Assembly: GCF_000422885.1 (NCBI RefSeq)
Contig: NZ_AUGX01000016.1
Location: 1-64,000, forward strand
Origin: Ottowia thiooxydans DSM 14619
GTDB lineage: Bacteria > Pseudomonadota > Gammaproteobacteria > Burkholderiales > Burkholderiaceae_C
Direction of reading: 5' to 3'
Length of the DNA: 64,000 nucleotides
The notes under the pieces were generated by a model. That model saw only the letters and a program-made list of their open reading frames with translations, was not told the origin of the DNA and made no database searches. The position numbers and the translations under genes are program-made. Below, one piece after another: positions 34,624 through 43,579 of this stretch. How positions within the stretch are numbered: the first letter of the stretch is position 1; each line of letters begins with the position of its first letter.

Positions 34624-35465
34624 GTCGTCATGATCAAGCCTTGGGAATACGCCCGGAAAAATCGTCTTCACGCGCTCCAACGCTTGTGCAAGCGCCGCCG
34701 CTTCTCGTTGCAAACGCGGGCACTCTCTCAGATCAGCATGGGCTGCACCGGACATTGGTAGACCTTGCCAGCGCCCGCTACAAGAGTGGGGGCCGCTTCT
34801 CTTACCATTTCGCTCGAGGCAAACTGGGCATTGATCCTCTTTTTATTGATCTGCTGCGCTTGGGAGAATTTCCGGCTCATGGGCGTTTTCTTGATCTCGG
34901 CTGCGGTCAAGCGGTTTTCGCCTCTTGGTTGCTGGCAGCACGGCAGTGCTTCGAAGTCGGAACATGGCCGGCCGGCTGGGCACCCCCTCCCATCGTGGAA
35001 AGCCTGCATGGCCTGGAGTTAATGCCCAGTGACGTGGCTCGTGCTCAGGCTGCCTTGGCCGATGAGCCGCATGTGCGCATTGAGCAGGGCGATATCTGCC
35101 ACGCCGATTTCGAATTGGTGGATGTGATCACTATCTTCGACGTACTGCATTACTTCGGCCCGGAGGCGCAAGATGATGTGCTACGCAGAATTCGCGCCGC
35201 ATTGCGTCCGGGGGGCAAGTTGGTGGCGAGGGTGGGTGACGCAGCCGGTGGCCTGCGCTTTTCGCTCAGCCGTTGGGTTGATCAGGCGGTAACCTTTGTG
35301 CGTGGCCATGGCTTTTCCCCTATGTATTGCCGTTCGGTATCAGAATGGGCACATGCATTGGAGTCGCTCGGGTTCGAGGTGCAAACCATTCGAACAGAAG
35401 GCGGCCCGCCGTTTGCAAACACCATGCTCATTGCCCGATTGCCGCTGGATGGAGCTCACGCATGA
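34620..35465 (+). CDS. SAM-dependent methyltransferase of the polyene cluster
   Basis: 281 residues, class I methyltransferase. SAM-binding motif I is FLDLGCGQAVFASWLL, then LHGLELMPSDVARAQ, IEQGDICHADFELVDVI and the helix LRRIRAALRPGGKLVARV. Aryl-polyene clusters usually encode a methyltransferase that methylates the aryl head group; a role on the aryl ring or the product is inferred from this position. The N-terminal 60 residues are hydrophilic and variable. It has 4-nt overlaps with both neighbours. Confidence 0.85.
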   Translation: MSRHDQALGIRPEKSSSRAPTLVQAPPLLVANAGTLSDQHGLHRTLVDLASARYKSGGRFSYHFARGKLGIDPLFIDLLRLGEFPAHGRFLDLGCGQAVFASWLLAARQCFEVGTWPAGWAPPPIVESLHGLELMPSDVARAQAALADEPHVRIEQGDICHADFELVDVITIFDVLHYFGPEAQDDVLRRIRAALRPGGKLVARVGDAAGGLRFSLSRWVDQAVTFVRGHGFSPMYCRSVSEWAHALESLGFEVQTIRTEGGPPFANTMLIARLPLDGAHA

Positions 35466-36667
35466 GCAACCCACTGGTTCTTTCAGCGTTCACGGCCAGT
35501 TCTGCATTGGGCGTTGGGGTAGAGCCGCTTCTCATGGCGCTGCGGGAGGGCACCAGCGGCCTCAAACCTTGCGATTTCGAAAGTGCGGTTGTCAACACCT
35601 GGATCGGTGAAGTTCCCGGGGTTGATACGGCAGTACTTCCCCCTGATCTGGCTGAATACGATTGCCGCAACAATCGGTTGGCACTGCTGGGTCTTGGAGC
35701 AGATGGCTTCGAGCAATCGGTTCGCGCTGCCATGTCTCGCTATGGCGCTGATCGCTTGGCGCTGATTTTGGGCACCAGCACTTCCGGGATTTTGTCTGCC
35801 GAACTGGCCTACCGTGAGCGGAATGCCTCGGGCGCCTTGCCAGATGGGTTCAACTACCGCACCACCCACAATACCGCCTCGGTGGCCGCGTTTGTGCGCG
35901 CGCACCTGGGATTACGCGGGCCAGTGTCGGTGGTGTCTACCGCCTGTTCATCCTCGGCAAAGGCCTTTGCCGCTGCGGATCGGCTTATTTCTGCGGGCCT
36001 TGCCGATGCCGCTGTGGTGGGTGGGGTCGATTCCCTGTGCCTCACCACGCTCTATGGATTTTCCTCTCTGGAGCTGACTTCGCCCGAACCATGCCGTCCT
36101 GGAGATGCCGCGCGCCAAGGCCTTTCAATCGGGGAGGCGGCAGCGTTCGCGCTGCTGGAGCCTGCTTCGGGCGCGCCCGGTGAAATTGTCTTGAGCGGCT
36201 GGGGTGAATCAAGCGATGCACATCACATGTCTGCCCCTCACCCTGAAGGCCGGGGTTCACGTGCAGCCATGCAGGAAGCCTTGGACCGCGCAGGCCTGAG
36301 CGCGGGGGATATCGGCTACATCAATCTTCATGGCACCGCCACGCCTGCTAATGACGCTTCGGAAGGTGCGGCAGTGGCGGCCATTTTCGGCAACGGTGTA
36401 CCGTGCAGTTCCACCAAAGGCATGACAGGCCACACCCTGGGCGCGGCGGGCGGCCTGGAAGCGGTGATTTCTGCATTGGCGCTGAAGCACGGCCTGCTGC
36501 CTGCCAGCGTGGGAACGCAAACGCCTGATCCTTCGATCCCCATCGATTTGGTCTCCAACCCAAGGCCAGCTCCCTCACTTCGACACGTGTTGTCCAACTC
36601 GTTCGGTTTCGGAGGCAGCAATTGCAGTCTGATTCTTTCGCTAGCGCCCCCGGGGGAACCGTCATGA
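35462..36667 (+). CDS. Beta-ketoacyl-ACP synthase (FabF-type) of the polyene cluster
   Basis: 401 residues from the ATG at 35462; the open frame further upstream overlaps the methyltransferase and is rejected. It is a FabF-like ketosynthase with the full triad: Cys162 in STACSSSAKAFAAAD, His in NLHGTATPAND and His in GMTGHTLGAAGG, followed by NSFGFGGSN. It would extend the chain with malonyl-ACP. The next gene encodes a shorter partner lacking the Cys, so the two probably work as a KS/chain-length-factor pair. 4-nt overlaps at both ends. Confidence 0.9.
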   Translation: MSNPLVLSAFTASSALGVGVEPLLMALREGTSGLKPCDFESAVVNTWIGEVPGVDTAVLPPDLAEYDCRNNRLALLGLGADGFEQSVRAAMSRYGADRLALILGTSTSGILSAELAYRERNASGALPDGFNYRTTHNTASVAAFVRAHLGLRGPVSVVSTACSSSAKAFAAADRLISAGLADAAVVGGVDSLCLTTLYGFSSLELTSPEPCRPGDAARQGLSIGEAAAFALLEPASGAPGEIVLSGWGESSDAHHMSAPHPEGRGSRAAMQEALDRAGLSAGDIGYINLHGTATPANDASEGAAVAAIFGNGVPCSSTKGMTGHTLGAAGGLEAVISALALKHGLLPASVGTQTPDPSIPIDLVSNPRPAPSLRHVLSNSFGFGGSNCSLILSLAPPGEPS

Positions 36668-37500
36668 ATTCGGCTGAGCATATTTGTGTCTGGGTGGACG
36701 GCGTTGGCGTGATCGGTCCCGGTATAGCCAATTGGGCACAGGCTCAGGCCTTGCTGCGCGGCGAGGCCAGCTACGAAAGCGCGCCTACCGCATTGCCAGC
36801 ACCTGAACTACTGCCTCCGGCCGAGCGTCGCCGTGCCAGCAGGATCGTCAAGGCGGCTTTGGCTGTCGGCCTTGAGGCCTGTCGGAACGCCGGGCTGGAA
36901 CCACGCTCATTGCCCAATGTGTTCGCCGCCTCGGGAGGGGATGGCCACAACTGCCACGCTTTGTGCGAGCTCCTGGCTTCAGAAGATCGTCAGATTTCGC
37001 CTACGCGCTTTCACAATTCGGTTCACAACGCGGCTTCGGGGTATTGGTCAATCGCCACTGGCGCCACGCCTGCGGCGCAGGTTTTAGGGGCCTATGACGC
37101 CAGCTTTGCGGCCGGCTTGCTTGAAGCCATGAGTCAAGTGGAGATGGCCCGCCAGGCTGTGCTGTTGGTGGCTTGCGATAGTGAATATCCCGAGCCCCTG
37201 CACGCCAAACGGCCTATTCAAGATACGAGCGGCTTGGCGCTGGTGCTCGCGCCTGTGCGTAGCGAGCGTTCCATTGCGCAGATTCGTATGGCCCGGCGTG
37301 GTGCCTTGCAGGAACGTGCGCCTTCGGAGCTGGCTGCAAGCCATGCGGCACTGGCAGACTGTGTTCGCGCCATGCCTGCTATGCGTGGCTTGCCATTGGC
37401 CCAAGCGCTTATCGCGCAAGCATCTGTGCAAGAGATCGCTCTCGAATACTTTTCTCCTCAATCACTGGTGGTCCAAGTGGCTGGAGCGGAGGCCGCGTGA
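36664..37500 (+). CDS. Chain-length-factor-like ketosynthase partner
   Basis: 278 residues. It aligns in order with the N-terminal half of ketosynthases (GVGVIGPGIANW; KAALAVGLEACRNAGLEP; NVFAASGGDGHNCHAL), but at the active-site elbow it has NSVHNAASGYWSIATGA with no Cys, and the C-terminal His motifs are missing. It is thus a non-catalytic partner that would set product length with the preceding ketosynthase. Similar shortened proteins occur in aryl-polyene clusters. 4-nt overlaps (ATGA before, GTGA after). Confidence 0.82.
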   Translation: MNSAEHICVWVDGVGVIGPGIANWAQAQALLRGEASYESAPTALPAPELLPPAERRRASRIVKAALAVGLEACRNAGLEPRSLPNVFAASGGDGHNCHALCELLASEDRQISPTRFHNSVHNAASGYWSIATGATPAAQVLGAYDASFAAGLLEAMSQVEMARQAVLLVACDSEYPEPLHAKRPIQDTSGLALVLAPVRSERSIAQIRMARRGALQERAPSELAASHAALADCVRAMPAMRGLPLAQALIAQASVQEIALEYFSPQSLVVQVAGAEAA

Positions 37501-37985
37501 CGACAGCCGCCCTTTCTGGCTACTGGGCGAGTGCCTTGGGTCAGGCACGAAGCTGGATTGCCGAGCGCATTCCGCACCAGGGCCAGATGTGTCTATTGGA
37601 TCGCGTCGTTTCAGCTTCGCCTGAGGGCGTTACCTGTACCACCAGTACGCATCTTTTGCCAGACAACCCCATGCGCATCCACGGCGAACTGGGCGTTGCC
37701 TGTGGCATTGAATACGCCGCCCAGGCCATGGCATTGCACGGCGCGTTGATCGCTGAACTTAACGGTTCTGAACTGCCTAAGAGGGGCTACCTGGTGAGCG
37801 TGCGGAACGTGTCCCTTCATGTGCCTACCCTTGATGCAGTGACGGGCGAGCTCACGGTAGCCGCGCTTTGCGAGGCCGACAACGGTGATCACTGTGTGTA
37901 TGAGTTCAGTCTGGCGGCAGCCGGCCGGGTTTTGCTCGAAGGGCGCGCCATGGTCATGTTGAACGCCCCAATCCCAAGCGTATGA
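37497..37985 (+). CDS. Hotdog-fold 3-hydroxyacyl-ACP dehydratase (ApeP-like)
   Basis: 162 residues, GTG start at 37497 inside the preceding stop codon (GTGA). FabZ-type hotdog features: IPHQGQMCLLDRV with the active-site His, then GELGVACGIEYAAQAMALHG along the central helix. It would dehydrate 3-hydroxyacyl-ACP to the trans-enoyl form; repeated without enoyl reduction this produces the conjugated polyene. A second dehydratase gene is in the minus arm (45062-45406). It overlaps the ketoreductase gene by 4 nt. Confidence 0.8.
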   Translation: MTTAALSGYWASALGQARSWIAERIPHQGQMCLLDRVVSASPEGVTCTTSTHLLPDNPMRIHGELGVACGIEYAAQAMALHGALIAELNGSELPKRGYLVSVRNVSLHVPTLDAVTGELTVAALCEADNGDHCVYEFSLAAAGRVLLEGRAMVMLNAPIPSV

Positions 37986-38725
37986 CTATGTCTTCTTCCC
38001 CTCTTCGCCGCGCGCTAGTCACTGGTGCCAGTGGTGGCATCGGTGGCGCTATTGCCCGCACTTTGGCTGCGCAGGGCTTTGAGGTCCTCGTGCACGCTAA
38101 CCGCCAACGCGAGGCCGCCGAGGCCTTGGCCGCAGAAATACACCGCTCTGGTGGTAAGGCCTGCGTGTTGGTGTTTGATGTGACCGACCGAGCTGCCTGT
38201 GATACTGCCCTGGCCGAGCAATTGGCGGTTGGGCCCATCCAGGTGATCGTCAATAACGCGGGCGTTCATGACGACGCTATTTTTCCAGGCATGCGGCCCG
38301 AACAATGGCAACGCGTGATTGATGTCAACCTCAATGGATTTTTCAACGTCACCCAGCCCCTGATGCTGCCGCTGCTGCGCACCCGCTGGGGCCGCATCAT
38401 CGCCATCACATCTGTAGCTGGGCAAGCGGGTAACCGGGGTCAGGTGAACTACTCTGCTGCCAAGGGGGCGCTGCACAGCGCGGTGAAAGCTCTGGCTCTG
38501 GAGTGTGCAAGCAGAGGCGTCACGGTGAATGCAGTCGCGCCAGGCATCATTGCCACTGACATGAGCGGAGAAGCGTTCGATGAGGCGGCTATCAAGCGCC
38601 TGGTGCCCATGCAACGGGCTGGCCAGGCACAGGAGGTGGCGGATCTCGTCGCTTTCCTAGTCAGCGATAAAGCGGGCTACATCTCAGGCCAGACCATCGG
38701 GATCAACGGAGCGATGTACTCATGA
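37982..38725 (+). CDS. 3-oxoacyl-ACP reductase (FabG-type)
   Basis: 247 residues, classical SDR. Start ATG at 37982 (MTMSSSPLRRALVTGASGG). Glycine-rich loop GASGGIGGAIA, NNAG motif in VNNAGVHDD, catalytic Ser in AITSVAGQAGN and Tyr-x3-Lys in YSAAKGALH, then APGIIATDMS. It reduces the 3-oxo group to hydroxyl each cycle with NADPH. Last gene of the plus arm; 72 bp of non-coding DNA separate it from the convergent minus arm, with no clear terminator. Confidence 0.9.
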   Translation: MTMSSSPLRRALVTGASGGIGGAIARTLAAQGFEVLVHANRQREAAEALAAEIHRSGGKACVLVFDVTDRAACDTALAEQLAVGPIQVIVNNAGVHDDAIFPGMRPEQWQRVIDVNLNGFFNVTQPLMLPLLRTRWGRIIAITSVAGQAGNRGQVNYSAAKGALHSAVKALALECASRGVTVNAVAPGIIATDMSGEAFDEAAIKRLVPMQRAGQAQEVADLVAFLVSDKAGYISGQTIGINGAMYS

Positions 38726-38797
38726 GTGCAGTGCGTACGGGTGGGGAGTCGGGATACACAAACCGCGCTGAATGCACTCGGAGAGTCAAAACACGTT

Positions 38798-39577
38798 CTA
38801 CGACAAACGCTTAAACACCAACCATGGCAGGCGCCAGAGAAACCCTAGAAACAGGCGCGTATGCATCCAGGTGAGCAGGGTGTTGTCGCGCAGGTATTTG
38901 AAGTGCGAGACGCCCCCTTCTTCGGGCGTGAAGTACCGTACCGGCGCAGGAAGATTCACAGGGCGAACGCCGGCCCAGCATAGGCGCACGGCAGCTTCGG
39001 GGTCGAAGTCAAAGCGGCGCATGAAGCGCTGGTTTCTCATCACCTGAGCGAGTGGTGTGATGGGGTAGACCCGAAAGCCGTACAGCGAATCTCCAACACC
39101 CATCCCCAAGGTTTCCAGATTTGCCCAGCCGTTGGAAATTTTTCTCCCCCATACGCGCAGGCGAGGAGCCTCGGCACCAAACACTGGAACACCAAGAACC
39201 ATGCCCTCCGGCACCGCTTGCGATGCCCGCATGAAATCTGGGATCAGTTCCGCGGGGTGCTGGCCGTCTGAATCCATCGTCAGCGCATGCGTGAAGCCTT
39301 CGCGTGCGGCCTGCTCAATCCCAGCTAGGACAGCGGCGCCCTTACCCTGGTTTTGTGTCTGAACGATCACACGCAAGCCTGGGTCACTCGCTGCCATTTC
39401 GCGCAACCAATCGGTGCTGCCGTCGGTGCTGCCATCTACCACCACCCAGACTGGCGTCCACTGGGCACGTGCGGCTGACACCGTGTCCAGTACCTTGCGT
39501 CCGGGGTTGTAGCTGGGTATGAGCACCACATGCGTGGTGGATGCACGGGGAGACAGATGAGATGGGAGATCAGCCAT
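38798..39577 (-). CDS. Family 2 glycosyltransferase of the polyene cluster
   Basis: 259 residues from the ATG at 39577 (MADLPSHLSP); the upstream open frame overlaps the acyltransferase gene. GT-A fold of family GT2: HVVLIPSYNPGRKVLD, VVVDGSTDGSTDWL, LTMDSDGQHPAELIPDF (the DSD metal-binding motif) and a C-terminal hydrophobic part (MHTRLFLGFLWRLPWL) that should contact the membrane. It resembles dolichyl-phosphate-mannose synthase-type enzymes and would transfer a sugar onto a lipid-linked acceptor. It is the last gene of the minus arm and overlaps the preceding acyltransferase gene by 8 nt. Confidence 0.85.
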   Translation of the reverse strand: MADLPSHLSPRASTTHVVLIPSYNPGRKVLDTVSAARAQWTPVWVVVDGSTDGSTDWLREMAASDPGLRVIVQTQNQGKGAAVLAGIEQAAREGFTHALTMDSDGQHPAELIPDFMRASQAVPEGMVLGVPVFGAEAPRLRVWGRKISNGWANLETLGMGVGDSLYGFRVYPITPLAQVMRNQRFMRRFDFDPEAAVRLCWAGVRPVNLPAPVRYFTPEEGGVSHFKYLRDNTLLTWMHTRLFLGFLWRLPWLVFKRLS

Positions 39578-40355
39578 GCCGGGTATCCAGGGACTTCGCC
39601 GCGTGCAATGGAGAGGACGCGGGAGCAAGGTGTTCACGAAAATAGAGCTCGATGTCGCGCCCGAAATGCTGGGGCTGCTTGATGGTGTCAAAGCGCTGCC
39701 CTATCCGCATGCGCACTTCAAGTGGCAAGCGGGGCGGGCGCCAGAGCGGCCAGCTCTTTCCGAGGTAGGGCGTACTCATTTCAATCAGCAGCGTTTGTAC
39801 CGGAACCCCGGCGCGCGCCGCAATCACGCCTGCCGTGGCGGCGCATGGCCCCACCGGAGGTGTGCTGGTGCGTGTGCCCTCAGGAAAAATCACCAGACAC
39901 GCACCGTCTCGAAGTTCGTTGATCGCGCTGCGGATCATCGGCAAAGGGGCATCGTTGACGATGTAGCGCGCCATGCGCGCACCGGCACCGAGGAGCAGGT
40001 TATGCATCAGCCCTGCCTTCATGATGCAAACGGCGTTTGGCAAGCATGAAACCAGGACCACCGCATCAAGGAGAGACGGGTGATTGGCCACCACCACCAT
40101 GGGTTGGCGTTGACGAGCCAATGCTTTCACTTCACGCAGATCAAACCGGCAACCGCACAAGATTGCCAATAGACGGACGTAAATCCGGAATCCGGTGCGA
40201 ATCGCCCCCCGCCCTACATGCTTGGCGCGCGACGCAGGCAGCAAAGGGCCCAGCAGCAGTGCAAACGGTGTCCAACTCAGGCAAATAAGCGCCAGCAGCC
40301 CAAGGCCAAGCACCATGGCCAGGGGTTCATAGACACGCCAGAAAAATTTCGGCAC
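39570..40355 (-). CDS. 1-acylglycerol-3-phosphate-type acyltransferase (LPLAT)
   Basis: 261 residues with two N-terminal membrane helices (about 10-45) and an LPLAT domain: VVANHPSLLDAVVL (HX4D motif), FPEGTRTSTPP and GVPVQTLLIE. Such enzymes transfer acyl chains from ACP or CoA to a glycerol or similar hydroxyl. In this cluster it probably attaches the polyene or a fatty acid to the lipid anchor. It overlaps the glycosyltransferase gene by 8 nt; the PAP2 gene lies 115 bp upstream, with a perfect palindrome between. Confidence 0.85.
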   Translation of the reverse strand: MPKFFWRVYEPLAMVLGLGLLALICLSWTPFALLLGPLLPASRAKHVGRGAIRTGFRIYVRLLAILCGCRFDLREVKALARQRQPMVVVANHPSLLDAVVLVSCLPNAVCIMKAGLMHNLLLGAGARMARYIVNDAPLPMIRSAINELRDGACLVIFPEGTRTSTPPVGPCAATAGVIAARAGVPVQTLLIEMSTPYLGKSWPLWRPPRLPLEVRMRIGQRFDTIKQPQHFGRDIELYFREHLAPASSPLHAAKSLDTRHG

Positions 40356-40398
40356 AAAAAAGGCGCTTTTGAATGAAACGTAAACGTGGTCTAAGCCG

Positions 40399-40416
40399 CG
40401 TTAAGGGGTCTTAACG
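40399..40416. promoter_or_regulatory. Palindrome between PAP2 and acyltransferase genes
   Basis: CGTTAAG-GGGT-CTTAACG, a perfect 7+7 inverted repeat 44 bp before the acyltransferase start. It has no T-run on either side, so it is more like an operator or an mRNA hairpin than a terminator. Confidence 0.4.
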
Positions 40417-40470
40417 GCAGCTTTGTCTGAATTATCCTTAAACCATCGAAGGCTTCTTGTCAGACACGCC

Positions 40471-41160
40471 CTAAATTTGCTGAATGTTGTTTCCTCGGGA
40501 AGCGGAGCGCAAGCTCAACCAACCTGCTGCCGCACCCAAAGCAGCGCCTGCAATCAGGTCAATCAGCAGATGCTGTTTAACTGCCAGCGTGGAGTAACAG
40601 ATGCCTATGCACCAGAGTGCATCGACCCACCTCACCCAGGCGGGAGCTCTCACGGACTTAAGTATGGTTTGCAGCCACATGAACGAGAAGACCGCCGCCG
40701 CCACGTGCAAGGACGGGCAGGCGTTGCCATTGGTGTCCACGGCATACATCATGGCGAATATGCCCCCTCCCTCGCGCGGCCCTACGGCGGCTGAAACAGA
40801 GGTGGGCCAGAACACGAAAATCAACAGACTGGCGGCGCACATCAGGCCAATATGCAGGCCGTAGCGAGTCAGGCGCCGCAGATCTGGCTGCAAGGCAACG
40901 GGTAGCGCGGTGTACACCCATAGCGAGAGATACAAACCCAGCGCCCATGGCTGAAAGCCTATCCACCGGTCAAGCTCGGTGGCCGGTATTTGAAAGACCT
41001 CAAACACCGGGTTGCGCTGAATATAGAGATACAGGTAGAAAAACAGGACCAAAAACAAAGTGTTGCCCGTGCCCTTCAAAAAAGGCAAGGTTCGTACCCG
41101 TTGGCGCATGAGCTGCAACCAGGATCCGTTGTTTTCCCGGGGCAGGGCGGGTGTGCTCAT
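40471..41160 (-). CDS. PAP2-superfamily membrane phosphatase
   Basis: 229 residues with five or six membrane segments. Phosphatase motifs: GNACPSLHVAAAVFS (motif with the catalytic His) and VKQHLLIDLIAGAALG (nucleophile His and Asp). Such enzymes dephosphorylate lipid phosphates such as phosphatidate or undecaprenyl diphosphate at the membrane. Its place between the MMPL exporter and the acyltransferase suggests a step in making the lipid anchor. The start overlaps the MMPL stop by 4 nt. To my knowledge it is not part of the best-studied aryl-polyene clusters. Confidence 0.82.
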   Translation of the reverse strand: MSTPALPRENNGSWLQLMRQRVRTLPFLKGTGNTLFLVLFFYLYLYIQRNPVFEVFQIPATELDRWIGFQPWALGLYLSLWVYTALPVALQPDLRRLTRYGLHIGLMCAASLLIFVFWPTSVSAAVGPREGGGIFAMMYAVDTNGNACPSLHVAAAVFSFMWLQTILKSVRAPAWVRWVDALWCIGICYSTLAVKQHLLIDLIAGAALGAAAGWLSLRSASRGNNIQQI

Positions 41161-43568
41161 GCGTGTACCTGGTCATCCTGCACGCTGTCGCTGCCAGACC
41201 AACTCATGGCCAACAGCAAAGCCAGCAGGGCACCCGGCCCCACGGTGGCGCCCACGGCGTGAAGAACCGGAACCTTCGAGAAAGACAGCACGCCAAATCC
41301 AATCATGGTGGATACGTTAGCCATGGCCAATGACGCCAAGGCCGTCGCGCGCGGAAGCCCTGCGCCGCCAGGCGCTGAGCCTGCAGCGTCATTGCCTACG
41401 CGCTGGTGGAAGAAAAGCGCATAGTTCGATCCCACGGCAATGATCAGCAGCAAGCCCACCAGATGCAGCAGCGTCATACGCATGCCTCCGAGCACGTGCC
41501 CGGCCATCACCAGAACCACGGCGCCCGCGAGTGGCAGCACCACTTTAAGTACTTGAACAGGGTTGCGCAGCGCCAGGGCGAGCAAAATCACAACGCACAG
41601 ACCACCCACCATGGCGAGGACAAGCGCTTCGTGAAGATATTGCCCAAACATGCTGGTAGCCTGCTCTTCAAGGTCTAGATAGAAAACATCAATACCCGCG
41701 CCAGATGATGAAGAGAGCAGGGCATTGGCGGCAGCTTTGGCTGCTGCGGCTTCTGCTGCGCCGGCCCCCTCGGGAAGCTTGAGCGGCATCAAAACTGACC
41801 ATCCCTCGCTACGTTGAAGCAAAAGGCTTTGCACCGCGAATGCGAAGCTGGTGCCGCGCAGCACGTCAAAACTTAGTTCCGGAGCCACGCGCGCTTTTGC
41901 GACATCTTCTATGAAAGGCTCTAGCCGGCTTGCTTGAAGTGGCAACCCGGCAAGTGCCGCCGCAAGGCGCGCGCGAAGCTCCGTCTCCTCTGGCAGGGCG
42001 CTTCTGCGCGCCTGCTGGGTCGCCATGCTGGGCATGAAACGCGCGGGCGTTTCTATTCCGCGAATTTTCCCGGTCTCGATGAGCGGTTGCAGTTGCTTTT
42101 CGATCTGCTCGGCGGCGGCAAGGGCGGCATCTTCCGTAGCGGCTGATACGACCACCATGTGTTGCAAATCTGGTGCGCCTGCGTCCTTGCGCAGATCGGC
42201 ATCGAGTTTTTGCAGATCCATTGGAGCGGGGTTCAGACCCGAGAGGCCTTCCGACCACAACTGGGAGCGCCCCATGATCACGATCACCAGAGCTGCCAGG
42301 GTTAATGCAGCCACTGGCCAGCGCAGCCGCCGAGCCACGTTGCTCAAGCTGGCCATACGATCACCTATCCACTCGATACGCTCCATGGGAACGGGCGCCG
42401 TGGGTAAGGCCGGGAGAACGAAACGAGTCACGGCCGCCGCCGCAATGAGGCCCGCGACCGAATACGCACCGAGCTGAGCCAGCCCAGGGAAACTTGAAAA
42501 AAGGAGCACAGCAAACCCACACACCGACGTGGCCACACCCAGGCGGATAGTGGGCCAGTAGCTGCGGCGCCATGTGACTGGGTCATGGGCTTGCACGAGG
42601 TAGTAGATGCTGTAGTCGATGGACTCACCAATCAGGGTCGTACCAAAACCTATGGTGATAGCGTGGATGGTGTCAAACCCCAGGCCCACGGTGGCAATGG
42701 CCACCAGAATGCCGGAAGCCACAGGTATCAGGCCGATGAAGACATTGCGCAGCGAACGGTACACCGCAAAAAGCAATGCGAAGACGGTCAGGGCGCCGAT
42801 CAGCGACAGGCGCTCCACCTCTGATTTGATGGTGCTACGAGCGTGAACGGAAAAAACTGGCGTGCCAGACATCACCAGGCGGAGCTCACCACCCGGGTTG
42901 GCTGCGTCGAACGCAGCCTGAATGCTGTTAAGCGTGCGCTCTTGCGCATCCGTGTCAGTGCCGGAGGCTGCAGTCATGGTCACCAGCAGGGCGCGGTCAC
43001 CATTGGCTGAAGCCCAGGCTCCATCACTGCTGGAGGGCATGTTGGCCCCTGAGATGGTGTCCAGCGTTCTGACCAATTCTCCGGTCGGGTCTCGAGGCAG
43101 CAGGCTTTTTAGTATCAGCCCGGCGGAACCTGAGAGGTCTGCCACCGTCTGGGAAATCGCGTCATGCAACCCCGTGGTACTGAAGCGCTCGGAAGTGACC
43201 CCCGGGCTCAGCAGGTACCGGTAATTGAGCACCAGCTCCTGGTCATGCTGACGGCTGGCTTCATCGCCATTGACAACGCCTATGAAATCATTGCTGGCTC
43301 GCAGCTTTGCCGCCAAGGCGCGAGATGCATCGGCGCGTGCCTGCGGCGTGCCCCCATCAATGCCCATCAACACCATGCGCGAGAGGGCGCCCTCACGAAT
43401 CTGATCAACCAGCAAGCGCTGGCGGGCATCCGGGTTCGTGGGCAAGAACGCCGACATATCGGTACTGAAGCGGCTTGTGGCCACTATGGCAACGCATGCC
43501 ACCATGACCAGTACCCATAACCAGAGCGCACCGCGTGAGGAGCCGGCGCGTGGTGGAGTCGAAAGCAT
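41157..43568 (-). CDS. MMPL/RND-type lipid exporter
   Basis: 803 residues in two similar halves, each with one membrane helix, a large periplasmic loop and a five-helix bundle. N-terminal helix ALWLWVLVMVACVAIVATSR; sterol-sensing-like region TIGFGTTLIGESIDYSIYYL in half 1 and VGSNYALFFHQRVG in half 2. MMPL proteins export large lipids or pigments across the inner membrane using proton force. In this cluster it is the predicted exporter of the polyene lipid to the periplasm, acting with the LolA-like carrier encoded just upstream (11-bp gap). Confidence 0.9.
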   Translation of the reverse strand: MLSTPPRAGSSRGALWLWVLVMVACVAIVATSRFSTDMSAFLPTNPDARQRLLVDQIREGALSRMVLMGIDGGTPQARADASRALAAKLRASNDFIGVVNGDEASRQHDQELVLNYRYLLSPGVTSERFSTTGLHDAISQTVADLSGSAGLILKSLLPRDPTGELVRTLDTISGANMPSSSDGAWASANGDRALLVTMTAASGTDTDAQERTLNSIQAAFDAANPGGELRLVMSGTPVFSVHARSTIKSEVERLSLIGALTVFALLFAVYRSLRNVFIGLIPVASGILVAIATVGLGFDTIHAITIGFGTTLIGESIDYSIYYLVQAHDPVTWRRSYWPTIRLGVATSVCGFAVLLFSSFPGLAQLGAYSVAGLIAAAAVTRFVLPALPTAPVPMERIEWIGDRMASLSNVARRLRWPVAALTLAALVIVIMGRSQLWSEGLSGLNPAPMDLQKLDADLRKDAGAPDLQHMVVVSAATEDAALAAAEQIEKQLQPLIETGKIRGIETPARFMPSMATQQARRSALPEETELRARLAAALAGLPLQASRLEPFIEDVAKARVAPELSFDVLRGTSFAFAVQSLLLQRSEGWSVLMPLKLPEGAGAAEAAAAKAAANALLSSSSGAGIDVFYLDLEEQATSMFGQYLHEALVLAMVGGLCVVILLALALRNPVQVLKVVLPLAGAVVLVMAGHVLGGMRMTLLHLVGLLLIIAVGSNYALFFHQRVGNDAAGSAPGGAGLPRATALASLAMANVSTMIGFGVLSFSKVPVLHAVGATVGPGALLALLLAMSWSGSDSVQDDQVHA

Positions 43569-43579
43569 TGGCGCGGACC

